From: CALCKU01 sp964607445
GTDB taxonomy: Bacteria > Pseudomonadota > Alphaproteobacteria > Caulobacterales > Maricaulaceae
Direction of reading: 5' to 3'
Length of the DNA: 11,919 nt
Assembly: GCA_964607445.1 (NCBI GenBank)
Contig: CAZSKN010000052.1
Coordinates: 1 to 11,919 of the forward strand
The position numbers and the translations under genes are program-made. The notes under the pieces are model-generated. The model ran no database searches. It saw only the letters and a program-made list of their open reading frames with translations, and was not told the DNA's origin. Each line of letters begins with the position of its first letter. The first letter of the stretch is position 1. Of the stretch, positions 1-6,998 are shown in pieces.

Positions 1-137
1 TTCGGGGCGAGGGGCGTTAATGTAACGTCCTTAAGGCCATTAGCTTGGGTCAAAGCCTGAGTTCGTAAATGGGCAGGCCTCTTATGCGCGTGTTTGATGA
101 AGACATTATCCTCGACCTCGCTGGATAAGATAGGCAT
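1..137 (-). CDS. Possible 5' part of an unidentified protein, leaving the left edge
   Basis: A minus-strand frame opens with ATG at 137 and stays open to the window edge, giving about 45 residues that begin MPILSSEVEDNVFIKHAHKR. An AGGAG lies about 11 nt upstream of the ATG, which is rather far for a ribosome binding site. The same frame is open further upstream as far as a stop at about 246-248, but that extension has no ATG, GTG or TTG, so either the upstream openness is chance or the start is non-standard. I recognise no family. The gene would be divergent from the efflux operon, a common place for its regulator, but nothing here shows a DNA-binding domain. A competing plus-strand frame (1-60, ending in TGA) is also open, so the call is weak. 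Confidence 0.25.
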   Translation of the reverse strand, partial: MPILSSEVEDNVFIKHAHKRPAHLRTQALTQANGLKDVTLTPLAP

Positions 138-285
138 GAGTTGCGCTACTCCTAATATATAGCCCGTGCTTTCACGCCGCCTGTTAGCTAGATTTTTAAT
201 ATGTGAGTCGTTTCCATAGGTGTATCTTGCGGGTCTATGTCGCAGTTAAGGTGCGCTAAAGGCCAGGATATTGGCAGATAATAGC

Positions 286-334
286 GAATATCAACATATT
301 TTATATGTTTTGCAATAAATATTTATTGATATTC
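286..334. promoter_or_regulatory. Cluster of nested palindromes, candidate operator of the RND operon
   Basis: Three perfect inverted repeats lie within 49 bp. GAATATCAA (286-294) pairs with TTGATATTC (326-334). Inside it are AACATAT (293-299) with ATATGTT (303-309), separated by TTT, and a 16-bp uninterrupted palindrome CAATAAATATTTATTG (313-328). The last element and the distal arm overlap the predicted -35 hexamer, the position expected of a repressor site such as those bound by TetR or MarR family efflux regulators. The function is inferred; AT-rich DNA yields palindromes by chance more readily, although 9- and 16-bp perfect examples side by side are notable. Confidence 0.45.
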
Positions 335-354
335 AATAATTAATTCGATATAAC
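326..354 (+). promoter_or_regulatory. Sigma70-type promoter for the efflux operon
   Basis: TTGATA (326-331) and TATAAC (349-354) each match the consensus -35 and -10 hexamers at five of six bases and are separated by exactly 17 bp. Transcription would start near 361, leaving a leader of about 33 nt before the ATG at 394. The -35 sits inside the palindrome cluster, so repressor binding there would block polymerase. This is a pattern match only. Confidence 0.6.
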
Positions 355-364
355 CTTCTTAAAG

Positions 365-382
365 GCCAGCTTATCCGCTGGC
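365..382 (+). promoter_or_regulatory. Small hairpin in the leader next to the ribosome binding site
   Basis: GCCAGC (365-370) and GCTGGC (377-382) form a perfect 6-bp GC-rich stem with a 6-nt loop (TTATCC). The stem ends just before the Shine-Dalgarno core and lies near the predicted 5' end of the transcript. It could stabilise the mRNA or keep the ribosome site exposed. It has no T-tract, so it is not a terminator. Confidence 0.4.
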
Positions 383-383
383 G

Positions 384-392
384 GGAGGTGAT
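384..392 (+). promoter_or_regulatory. Full-match Shine-Dalgarno that fixes the membrane fusion protein start
   Basis: GGAGGTGAT matches the complement of the 16S rRNA 3' end over nine bases. Its GGAGG core is 5 nt upstream of ATG 394. The in-frame GTG at 388 lies inside the Shine-Dalgarno itself, so 394 is the better start. Confidence 0.8.
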
Positions 393-393
393 T

Positions 394-1728
394 ATGAATA
401 CAACGCACGACACGCATATACGCGAGGAGAAGGCATCAGGCCGGCCCAGATTTAAAATCAGTGGAGCGCGCCGGGCTAAACCCGCAACTTCGTCCCCGCG
501 AAGAACGCTTTGGATATGGCGGGTTATAGTGTTTCTAATGCCGGTATTGGTCATTGGCGGCGCGATCGTCGGCTTTATGATTATGGGCGCTTTTAAACCC
601 AAGCCCGAAGAAAAAGCCGATGTGATTAAGGCCGTGCCAGTCTTGACGGCTCAGGCCATACAGGATGACGTCAGATTAACGGTCAATGTGCAGGGCGAAG
701 TTCAACCGCGAACTCAAATCAATATTGTACCGCAAGTGAGCGGGATAATAACCTATATGTCGCCCAAATTTATCGAGGGCGGACGTTTCAAGAAAGGTGA
801 TCTGTTGGTACAAATTGATCCTCTGGAGTTTGAATTACGCGTGACCCAAGCCAAAGCCAATGTTGCTCAAGCCGAAACGGTTGTCAGTCGTGAATTGTCT
901 GAATCATCTATAGCCCGCCGGGATTGGGAAGAATTGGGGCGAAGTGGTGAGCCGACGCCCTTGACGTTACGGGAACCGCAAATGGCCGAAGCCCGGGCCC
1001 AGCTGGCCTCGGCTAAAGCTCGACTTGCCGAAACGGAATTACAATTGGCCCGAACCTCATTGCGCGCCGCGTTTACAGGCCGTGTCATCAGTCGAAGTGT
1101 GGACCAAGGTGAATTTGTATCTGTGGGCACAGATTTGGGCGAGGTTTATGCCACTAATCTTATGGATGTGCGCTTACCGATGACGCATGAAGAATTGCGC
1201 CGTGCCGGTATGACATTGGGGTATGAAGCCAGCCGTAAAAATTCCGGAATTCCTGTAACTTTATCGGCCAATGTTGCCGGCGAGTCTCATAGATGGCAGG
1301 GGCATATCGTCAGAACGGATAGTCGGTTTGATCCCACGACACGCGTCCTGTTTGCCTATGCAGAAGTCACGGACCCTTTTGGCAAGGGAGCCAGTGACGG
1401 GACGCCGCTGGCGCCGGGGTTATTTGTCAATGCTGCTATAGAGGGACGTCAGTTAGAGGATATTATTGTGATCCCGCGTGCGGCTTTGAGAGGAAAAGAT
1501 AAAGTCTATCTGGCTCAGGAGGAAACTTTATCGATTAAATCTGTAACCGTCATATCATCCGATATCAACCATGCGATTTTGAGCGCGGGTCTGTCCATTG
1601 GTGCGACTGTCATTACCTCTCCTATACGCGGGGTGGCCGATGGCATGAAAGTCCAAATTGTGAAATCCCGGAGCGGAGCCGAGGCTGTGAATTCCGTCCA
1701 AACCTCCACATATGAGGGAGCTGAATAA
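394..1728 (+). CDS. RND efflux pump membrane fusion (periplasmic adaptor) protein, HlyD/AcrA-like
   Basis: This 444-residue protein should link an inner-membrane RND permease to an outer-membrane channel. A basic cytoplasmic tail (residues 1-38, many Arg/Lys) precedes one membrane segment at about 41-65, so it is anchored by a signal-anchor helix rather than a lipobox. The first half of the biotinyl-lipoyl-like domain lies at about 99-143 (VQGEVQPRTQINIVPQVSGI, then GGRFKKGDLLVQIDP), an Ala/Glu/Arg-rich alpha-hairpin at about 145-222, and the second lipoyl half at about 222-250 (LRAAFTGRVISRSVDQGEFV). A beta-barrel and membrane-proximal domain follow (about 255-425, including PGLFVNAAIEG and VIPRAAL). 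The length is typical for the family. The stop overlaps the permease ATG by one base, indicating translational coupling. Substrate cannot be read from the sequence. Confidence 0.93.
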   Translation: MNTTHDTHIREEKASGRPRFKISGARRAKPATSSPRRTLWIWRVIVFLMPVLVIGGAIVGFMIMGAFKPKPEEKADVIKAVPVLTAQAIQDDVRLTVNVQGEVQPRTQINIVPQVSGIITYMSPKFIEGGRFKKGDLLVQIDPLEFELRVTQAKANVAQAETVVSRELSESSIARRDWEELGRSGEPTPLTLREPQMAEARAQLASAKARLAETELQLARTSLRAAFTGRVISRSVDQGEFVSVGTDLGEVYATNLMDVRLPMTHEELRRAGMTLGYEASRKNSGIPVTLSANVAGESHRWQGHIVRTDSRFDPTTRVLFAYAEVTDPFGKGASDGTPLAPGLFVNAAIEGRQLEDIIVIPRAALRGKDKVYLAQEETLSIKSVTVISSDINHAILSAGLSIGATVITSPIRGVADGMKVQIVKSRSGAEAVNSVQTSTYEGAE

Positions 1729-4700
1729 TGCAAAAGATTATCAAATGGTGGGCCAGTAATCCGGTTGCCGCCAACCTCTTAATGCTGATTTGTTTTATCG
1801 GCGGGATTGTCAGCTATATTCAAATTGAGCGCGAGCTTGATCCTTATGTCGAGTTTCCGGGCGCTCGGACAACTGTCGCTTGGCCCGGGGCCTCGCCGCA
1901 AGATGTGGAAGAACAGATCATTGTACGCATGGAAGAGGCGCTGTCTACCGTAGACGGGATAAACCGCATGTGGGCCTTTGCCGGAGACGGCAGTGGCTCT
2001 GTGACTGTGGTGGGTAAAAACGGTGTTGATGAAGCCAAATTGCTGGCGGATGTCAAACGTCAAATCGACGCGATTAATTCTTTTCCACCGGCCGCCGAAG
2101 CGCCGCAAATAAGCCTCTTTCGTAACCGGAATGAAATTATCCGGTTGGCTGTATCCGGGGATGAGAGTGTTTCGGAACATAGTTTAAAACGCTTTGCCGA
2201 AAAAACTCGTCGCGAGATTGGCCTGCTGGGCTTTATTCCTGCCGTTGAGTTATTTGGTGTTCGGGACGAGGAGGTGTCTATTGAGGTCTCCGAGAGCGCT
2301 TTGCGCCAATATGGGTTGACACTCTCTGAGGTGGCACAAGCCGTGCGGGGAACATCGGTGAATGTTTCATCCGGTTTGGTCCGCACTGAAATTGGCAATA
2401 TGCAATTGCGCACACGGAATCAAGCTGACACGCAGGCTGAATTTGAAAATATCATTGTCAGTCAGGATGCGGGCGGGGCGACTATTCGTGTGCGGGATGT
2501 CGCGACTGTGATTGACGGATTTGAACAGGTCAACCTTCTGGCAACTGTTAACGGAAAACGTACGATTCTTGTTCAGATTCAAAGTGGGCCGAAAATGGAT
2601 ATTGTAAAGGCTTCGAACAATGTGAAGACCTATATTGAAGGGCTGGAGGGGAGCCTTCCTGAAGGGATTTCAATTACGACATGGGAAGATCAAGCCGAAA
2701 CTTACGCCGGGCGGATTACGTCAATTACCAAAAATTTCTTTACCGGTCTGATTTTGGTGTGTTTGACATTAATGCTGTTTCTACGCCCCATTATTGCGCT
2801 TTGGGTGTCTGTTGGAATTGCGACGGCATTTGCTGGTGGCTTGGCCTTGTTACCGATATTTGATGTCTCTTTTAATTTGATCTCAACCTTCGCATTTTTA
2901 TTGGTTATCGGTATTATTGTTGATGATGCGATCATAGTAGGAGAGGCTATCCACTATAAAACCGAGTCAGGTGATACGGGTTTAGAGGCGGCTGTGAACG
3001 GTACCACAATGGTTATGAAACCCGTTATTTTCGCGGTTTTGACGACAATGATATTCTTTGTCCCGTGGATGTTTCTTTCGGGCGGAACAAGTGAATTCAC
3101 CCGTGCCATATCATTAGTTGTCATATTGGCTTTGGTATTTTCACTTATTGAGTCGCTTTTGATATTACCTGCGCATTTAGCGCATCTTAAGCCTGTGAAT
3201 CCGCAAAGTCGTATTATGGTGTTTCAAGCAAAGATATCCCATAGTTTGACATGGGTGGCTGAAAATATTTATCGTCCGCTTATTACAAAAGCGCTGAAAC
3301 GTCGCTATTTGACCGCCTCATTATTTATAGCCTTAATGATTATGACGATCGGTGTTGTGGCGAACGGGCTTGTGCAGTCGTCCTTTTTTCCTGAAAGCGA
3401 AAGCGATCAAATCGATATTTCCGTAGAATTGCCCGAGGGCACGCCTTATTCACGCGCTCTGGAAGTCTTGGCGCTATTGCAACATGCCGAAGAGACATTG
3501 CAAGAGGAAATTTCGGCCAAGGATGGTGATCTGATCGAGAATTGGTATACGCGCTCACGGGATAATAATATATTGGCACTGGTCAAACTTGTACCGCCTG
3601 AAACGCGTTCACTTTCAGCTAAGGAAACCGCTGAACGCCTTCGTGAACTTATCGGCGAGATCCCGGATGCGGAATCTATACGGGTCAATTATCAAAACAT
3701 AAATGACGGCCCGCCTATTGAATATGTGCTTAACGCGAAAGCGTTTGATGACTTGGAATTGGCGGCCAATGATTTGATGGATCGTCTGCGAAGTTATGAA
3801 GGTGTCTTTAATGTCACCAATGATATGGAGAGTGCATCCGAAGAAGTGCAATTTGATCTTAAACCCGGCGCAGAAGCTCTGGGTGTTACGGCCGACATTG
3901 TGGCGCGTCAGTTGCGCCAAGGATTTTTTGGAGAGGAAGTGCAACGATTACCGCGTGACGGGGAAGACGTAAGAGTTTATGTACGGTATCCCCGCGCAGA
4001 CCGTGAATCTCTGGATTTCTTGAAATCTGTTCGTATCCGAACTCCGGACGGACGCGAATTACCCTTAGATGCTGTCGCTGATTTGCGATTTGAAAAAGGT
4101 ACAAACCAGATATTACGCCGGGAAAGACAGCGCGCGATTATTGTATCTGCGGAAGTGGTTTCAGACCGGATAGAAGAAATCCGTAAGGAACTAGATGATG
4201 GGTTTTTTGATGAATTTGACAAGCAGCACCCGAATGTCAGACGCGGCAATATTGGCCGCGCGCAGGGCGAAGCGGAGTTCCAGCAAGAACTCCTGACATT
4301 TTTCCTTATCGCGATAGGGACAGCCTACTTCCTTGTTGCCGTGTCCTTTAAATCATATTTTGAACCGATCTTGATCTTATTGGCCGCTATTCCGTTTTGT
4401 TATTGCGGTATGATTATCGGCCATATGACCATGGGGGCGACCATGTCCTTATTGTCTATATTGGGCATGTTCGCCGCCGCAGGCGTGGCCGTGAATGATA
4501 ATCTTGTATTATTGGATTATGTTCATCGCTTGCGCGAGCAAGGCATGGATGGGGCCGAGGCGTTAGTTCAAGCGGGTACACGTCGCTTTCGCCCTATTTT
4601 GCTGACTTCATTAACAACCTTTGTCGGCCTTCTCCCCTTATTGACAGAGAAATCCTTGCAGGCCCAATGGCTCATTCCGATTGGTATTAGTTTAGCCTTT

Positions 4701-4829
4701 GGTGTGTTGTTTGCCTTATTTGTCACCTTGTTTTTTGTCCCCGCCTTATATGGTATTGGTGCAGATATTGGGCGCGGTATGAAATATCTGATTAAAGGTC
4801 AACCACAGCCGAAGTTTTCCGCACAATTG
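1728..4829 (+). CDS. RND efflux permease, inner-membrane proton/drug antiporter (3' end in assembly gap)
   Basis: This is the transport subunit of the pump encoded with the preceding adaptor. The ATG at 1728 shares its first base with the adaptor stop (TAATG), with a GAGGGAG ribosome site at 1714-1720. Of an expected 1030-1050 residues, 1034 are visible before the Ns. TM1 is at about 12-32, after the conserved-looking NPVAANLLM. The first periplasmic porter domain (about 35-335) includes the WPGASPQDVEEQI motif. TM2-6 follow, with the proton-relay pair D399/D400 in the TM4 motif GIIVDDAIIVGEA. The second porter domain spans about 550-850. TM8-12 follow, with GVAVNDNLVLLDY and LLTSLTTFVGLLP corresponding to TM10-11 of AcrB-type pumps. 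TM12 ends near 1010, so only a short tail is missing. Reading through the Ns reaches a TGA at 4989-4991, but that frame is arbitrary because the gap length is unknown. The family is certain; substrate is unknown. Confidence 0.94.
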
Positions 4830-4929
4830 NNNNNNNNNNNNNNNNNNNNNNNNNNNNNNNNNNNNNNNNNNNNNNNNNNNNNNNNNNNNNNNNNNNNNNN
4901 NNNNNNNNNNNNNNNNNNNNNNNNNNNNN
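4830..4929. other. Assembly gap of exactly 100 Ns
   Basis: A run of exactly 100 Ns, a conventional scaffold placeholder for a gap of unknown size. It cuts the permease tail, and any gene or repeat between the permease and the regulator may be missing. Confidence 0.97.
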
Positions 4930-4949
4930 TGGCCGGACTTTGGCCTGAG

Positions 4950-4986
4950 TTTGGCGTGGCTTGGTTTTACGCATATCCACGCCAAA
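4950..4986. repeat. 10-bp perfect inverted repeat after the gap
   Basis: TTTGGCGTGG (4950-4959) and CCACGCCAAA (4977-4986) are perfect reverse complements around a 17-nt loop. No T-run follows, so it is not a classic intrinsic terminator, though it could serve as a transcript 3'-end hairpin for the efflux operon or be part of a dispersed palindromic repeat that caused the neighbouring gap. The sequence before it is also repetitive (GGCC and TTTGG motifs at 4931-4955). Confidence 0.5.
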
Positions 4987-5112
4987 TCTGATTGACGATG
5001 CCTTGTAGGTGACATTTTGATATGGCCGTAAATTTCAATCCTAGTGTGATATTTGATTTGTTGCTGGAATTTTTTTAAAGCTGGCCTATGTAGAATAAGA
5101 CGAGGGGTGCGC

Positions 5113-6846
5113 GTGACGGATAACATTAACAATGATTTGCTCGATGGTATTTATACTGTTGCCATGGAACCGGAACGGTTTCGAGAGTTAAGTCAGATAT
5201 GGGAAAGTTATCTCTCGGAAATTGACGCCGAAATTTTCCCCGAACTTAAGGGTGATTTTTCAAAGCTGGAACAACATCTGGATCGGGCGAATTCGATTTT
5301 GGATATGGTCGGAAAATCTACACATGCCACGATTATCGCCCTTGAAGAAAAATTGGAACAGGAAACTAAACCCTGTTTTGCAATAGACAAAACGGAAAAG
5401 ATTATTGCCGTGAATACGGCGGCGTATTCCTTGTTTGGAATACAGGCGGGGCTAAGTCTGTCAGATTTACATTTTACCGACGACTCGCTTCATAAAACCC
5501 GAGGAGAATTAGAACAAAGGTTCGAGACGGGGCATTCTGAGCAGCCAAGCTTATTGCACATACGGCGTCAGGATAGTTTGAACCCCATGATTGCGTCATT
5601 TTCCAATTGGCGGACCGCCGGAGGGCGCGAACTTGTATTGTTGAAAACAACAGATTTTACATGGCCTGATTATTTAACGCCGGTTATTACCAAGGCTTTT
5701 GGATTGACACGGGCCGAGGCGGATGTTGTGCGCCTGATGGTGGAAGGCGCGACGATACAGGAGGTTGCCGAAGTGCGCGGCAGCCAGGTTGCAACTGTCC
5801 GGGCCCAAATTCGTACGATTTACACGAAAACCTCAACGCGGAACCAAACGGAATTTATTCGCATGGCAGTTGGTCTTACAACACTGCAATTGATTGAACG
5901 CGAAAATTTATTAGGTATTGTTCGCCCGTCAGCAATAAATATGCCCATTGCTTATCCGCATATTGAACATATGTATCATTTGAGACTGCCCGATGGACGT
6001 CTTGTGGAATATGCAGTTTTCGGGGCGTCAACCGGCAAGGCTGTTCTGTATTTTCATAATGAGTTATTAGGCAATATCTGGCCGTATAAATTGGTAAAAT
6101 ATGCGACAATGCAGGGGTTAAAAATCATTGTTCCCTCGCGTCCGTATTATGGAAACAGCGATCCTTATCCAAAAGATGTTTTCCATCCTACGCAAACGGC
6201 CCACGACTTTGCCGCAATATTGGATGACCTTAATATTAAAAAAGTCCTTTTAATGGGGCAGACTTTGGGCGGTATGTTTGCCATGGCATTTGCCGATCTT
6301 TATCCCGAGAGATCGCTGGGCCTTTTGACCTTAAGCCCAATGTTACCGCACCCTAATGAAAGCACAGAAGTGAAAATGCCCGTTATGCACCGATTTATCT
6401 CCTCGGTTCTGCGGCGCAACCCAGTTTTGTTGGAATTTTTAGGTCGGGCGGGTCATGCCTATTATAAGCGTGTCGGGCCTATCCGGTTTTTACATCATGC
6501 GTTTGGTGACCTTGAATGTGATAAACCGATATTGGAAGACCCTAAGGCCTTGGAGGGGCTTGTAAGAGGTATTGGATTTGGCACACGTTATGGACATAAA
6601 GGGTATGTCGCGGGCTATAGCGATCTAATTTATAACGCTCAAGATATGTTAAGTCAGCTTGATATGCCTTTACACGTCATCATTGGCGATAGTGATCAAA
6701 ATACCCGGGTGCTACGCGCTCAAGCTTTGATGAATAAGGGTATTGCGCTTAAAATTATCATAGCTAAAGGGGGAGGAGAATTGCTGAAATACAGCCATCC
6801 TCAGCTCATCGTCGATAGTATATGCGAAGTGTTTAAAGAAATATGA
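5113..6846 (+). CDS. PAS-like / LuxR-type HTH / alpha-beta hydrolase-fold regulator with altered catalytic residues
   Basis: A 577-residue probable transcription factor. I chose GTG 5113 because GAGGGG (5102-5107) lies 5 nt upstream; the open frame extends back to TTG 5053 but without a ribosome site. Residues 1-80 are helical and acidic, and about 85-180 resemble a PAS sensor (FAIDKTEKIIAVNTAAYSLF). A LuxR/NarL-type HTH spans about 192-251 (LTRAEADVVRLMVEGATIQE, then VATVRAQIRTIYTK). The C-terminal half (about 285-577) is an alpha/beta-hydrolase fold: YFHNELLG near the oxyanion strand, PSRPYYGNSDPY, the elbow GQTLG (382-386), an acid-strand region with IIGDSDQN, and GGGELLKYSHPQ near the end. 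The usual GxSxG serine is Thr384 and the residue expected to be His is Glu556, so the domain may bind rather than cleave a ligand. Not an exporter or enzyme gene by context: it sits 152 bp upstream of the RTX gene, same strand, with no clear terminator between. Confidence 0.82.
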   Translation: MTDNINNDLLDGIYTVAMEPERFRELSQIWESYLSEIDAEIFPELKGDFSKLEQHLDRANSILDMVGKSTHATIIALEEKLEQETKPCFAIDKTEKIIAVNTAAYSLFGIQAGLSLSDLHFTDDSLHKTRGELEQRFETGHSEQPSLLHIRRQDSLNPMIASFSNWRTAGGRELVLLKTTDFTWPDYLTPVITKAFGLTRAEADVVRLMVEGATIQEVAEVRGSQVATVRAQIRTIYTKTSTRNQTEFIRMAVGLTTLQLIERENLLGIVRPSAINMPIAYPHIEHMYHLRLPDGRLVEYAVFGASTGKAVLYFHNELLGNIWPYKLVKYATMQGLKIIVPSRPYYGNSDPYPKDVFHPTQTAHDFAAILDDLNIKKVLLMGQTLGGMFAMAFADLYPERSLGLLTLSPMLPHPNESTEVKMPVMHRFISSVLRRNPVLLEFLGRAGHAYYKRVGPIRFLHHAFGDLECDKPILEDPKALEGLVRGIGFGTRYGHKGYVAGYSDLIYNAQDMLSQLDMPLHVIIGDSDQNTRVLRAQALMNKGIALKIIIAKGGGELLKYSHPQLIVDSICEVFKEI

Positions 6847-6957
6847 GGCTGAAAACGACGCCCCGGGCGGATTTATAAAACCGAACGGCTAAATTATTTT
6901 CCATTTATACCTAATTTTGCGGATAGATGCCGATTTGTAATCTGTGTAAATTCCTCC

Positions 6958-6972
6958 TGATTACAGTAATCA
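6958..6972. promoter_or_regulatory. Perfect 15-bp palindrome upstream of the RTX gene, candidate operator
   Basis: TGATTAC-A-GTAATCA is a perfect inverted repeat with 7-bp arms around one base, ending 26 bp before ATG 6999. A related half-site GTAATC recurs at 6937-6942 within the weaker GATT-TGT-AATC (6932-6942), with centres about 28 bp apart, suggesting two sites for a dimeric regulator. The neighbouring HTH protein is the obvious candidate binder, but that is inference. Confidence 0.45.
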
Positions 6973-6985
6973 TGCCTTTTGGCAT
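6972..6985 (+). promoter_or_regulatory. Small hairpin before the RTX ribosome binding site
   Basis: ATGCC (6972-6976), TTTT, GGCAT (6981-6985) form a 5-bp stem with a 4-nt loop that directly abuts the 15-bp palindrome and precedes the G-run ribosome site at 6989-6994. If transcribed it could influence translation of the RTX gene. It is short, so chance is possible. Confidence 0.3.
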
Positions 6986-6998
6986 AACGGGGGGCAAT

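Larger units (their letters stand above)
138..393. other. Intergenic region upstream of the efflux operon
   Basis: These 256 bases contain no plus-strand gene I can support. From about 138 to 275 I see no clear signal except the upstream continuation of the open minus-strand frame. From about 280 the sequence becomes strongly AT-rich and holds the palindromes, promoter, leader hairpin and Shine-Dalgarno listed separately. I looked for tRNA-like and other structured RNA landmarks and found none. Confidence 0.6.
6847..6998. other. Regulator-RTX intergenic region
   Basis: This 152-bp stretch contains no gene. It has no stem followed by a T-run after the regulator stop, so read-through into the RTX gene is possible. 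GCCCCGGGC at 6860-6868 is a tight palindrome without a usable loop. The regulatory-looking inverted repeats lie in the last 70 bases and are listed separately. I could not pick out a convincing -35/-10 pair. Confidence 0.5.

Noticed and set aside
1..60. Plus-strand frame ending with TGA at 58-60 as the 3' end of an upstream gene
   Set aside because: Only 19 codons are visible and nothing is recognisable; it competes with the longer minus-strand frame and cannot be supported alone.
388..390. GTG as the membrane fusion protein start
   Set aside because: It lies inside the Shine-Dalgarno sequence; ATG 394 has correct spacing.
1779..4249. Multiple minus-strand open frames of 70-133 codons under the RND permease
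   Set aside because: They are fully inside a confidently coding gene, show no recognisable domain and have no convincing ribosome sites.
4930..4991. Read-through tail of the permease after the Ns (ending PRQI then TGA)
   Set aside because: The gap length is a placeholder, so the frame after it is arbitrary. Another frame across the same bases is also open (ending HAKSD), so neither was used to define the permease end.
6927..6998. Upstream in-frame ATGs (6927 and 6972) as the RTX start, the first giving a short hydrophobic Cys-containing N-terminus
   Set aside because: Neither has a good ribosome site, the palindromes overlap this stretch, and Cys is absent from the rest of the visible protein. 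Transcript or peptide data could still reverse this.
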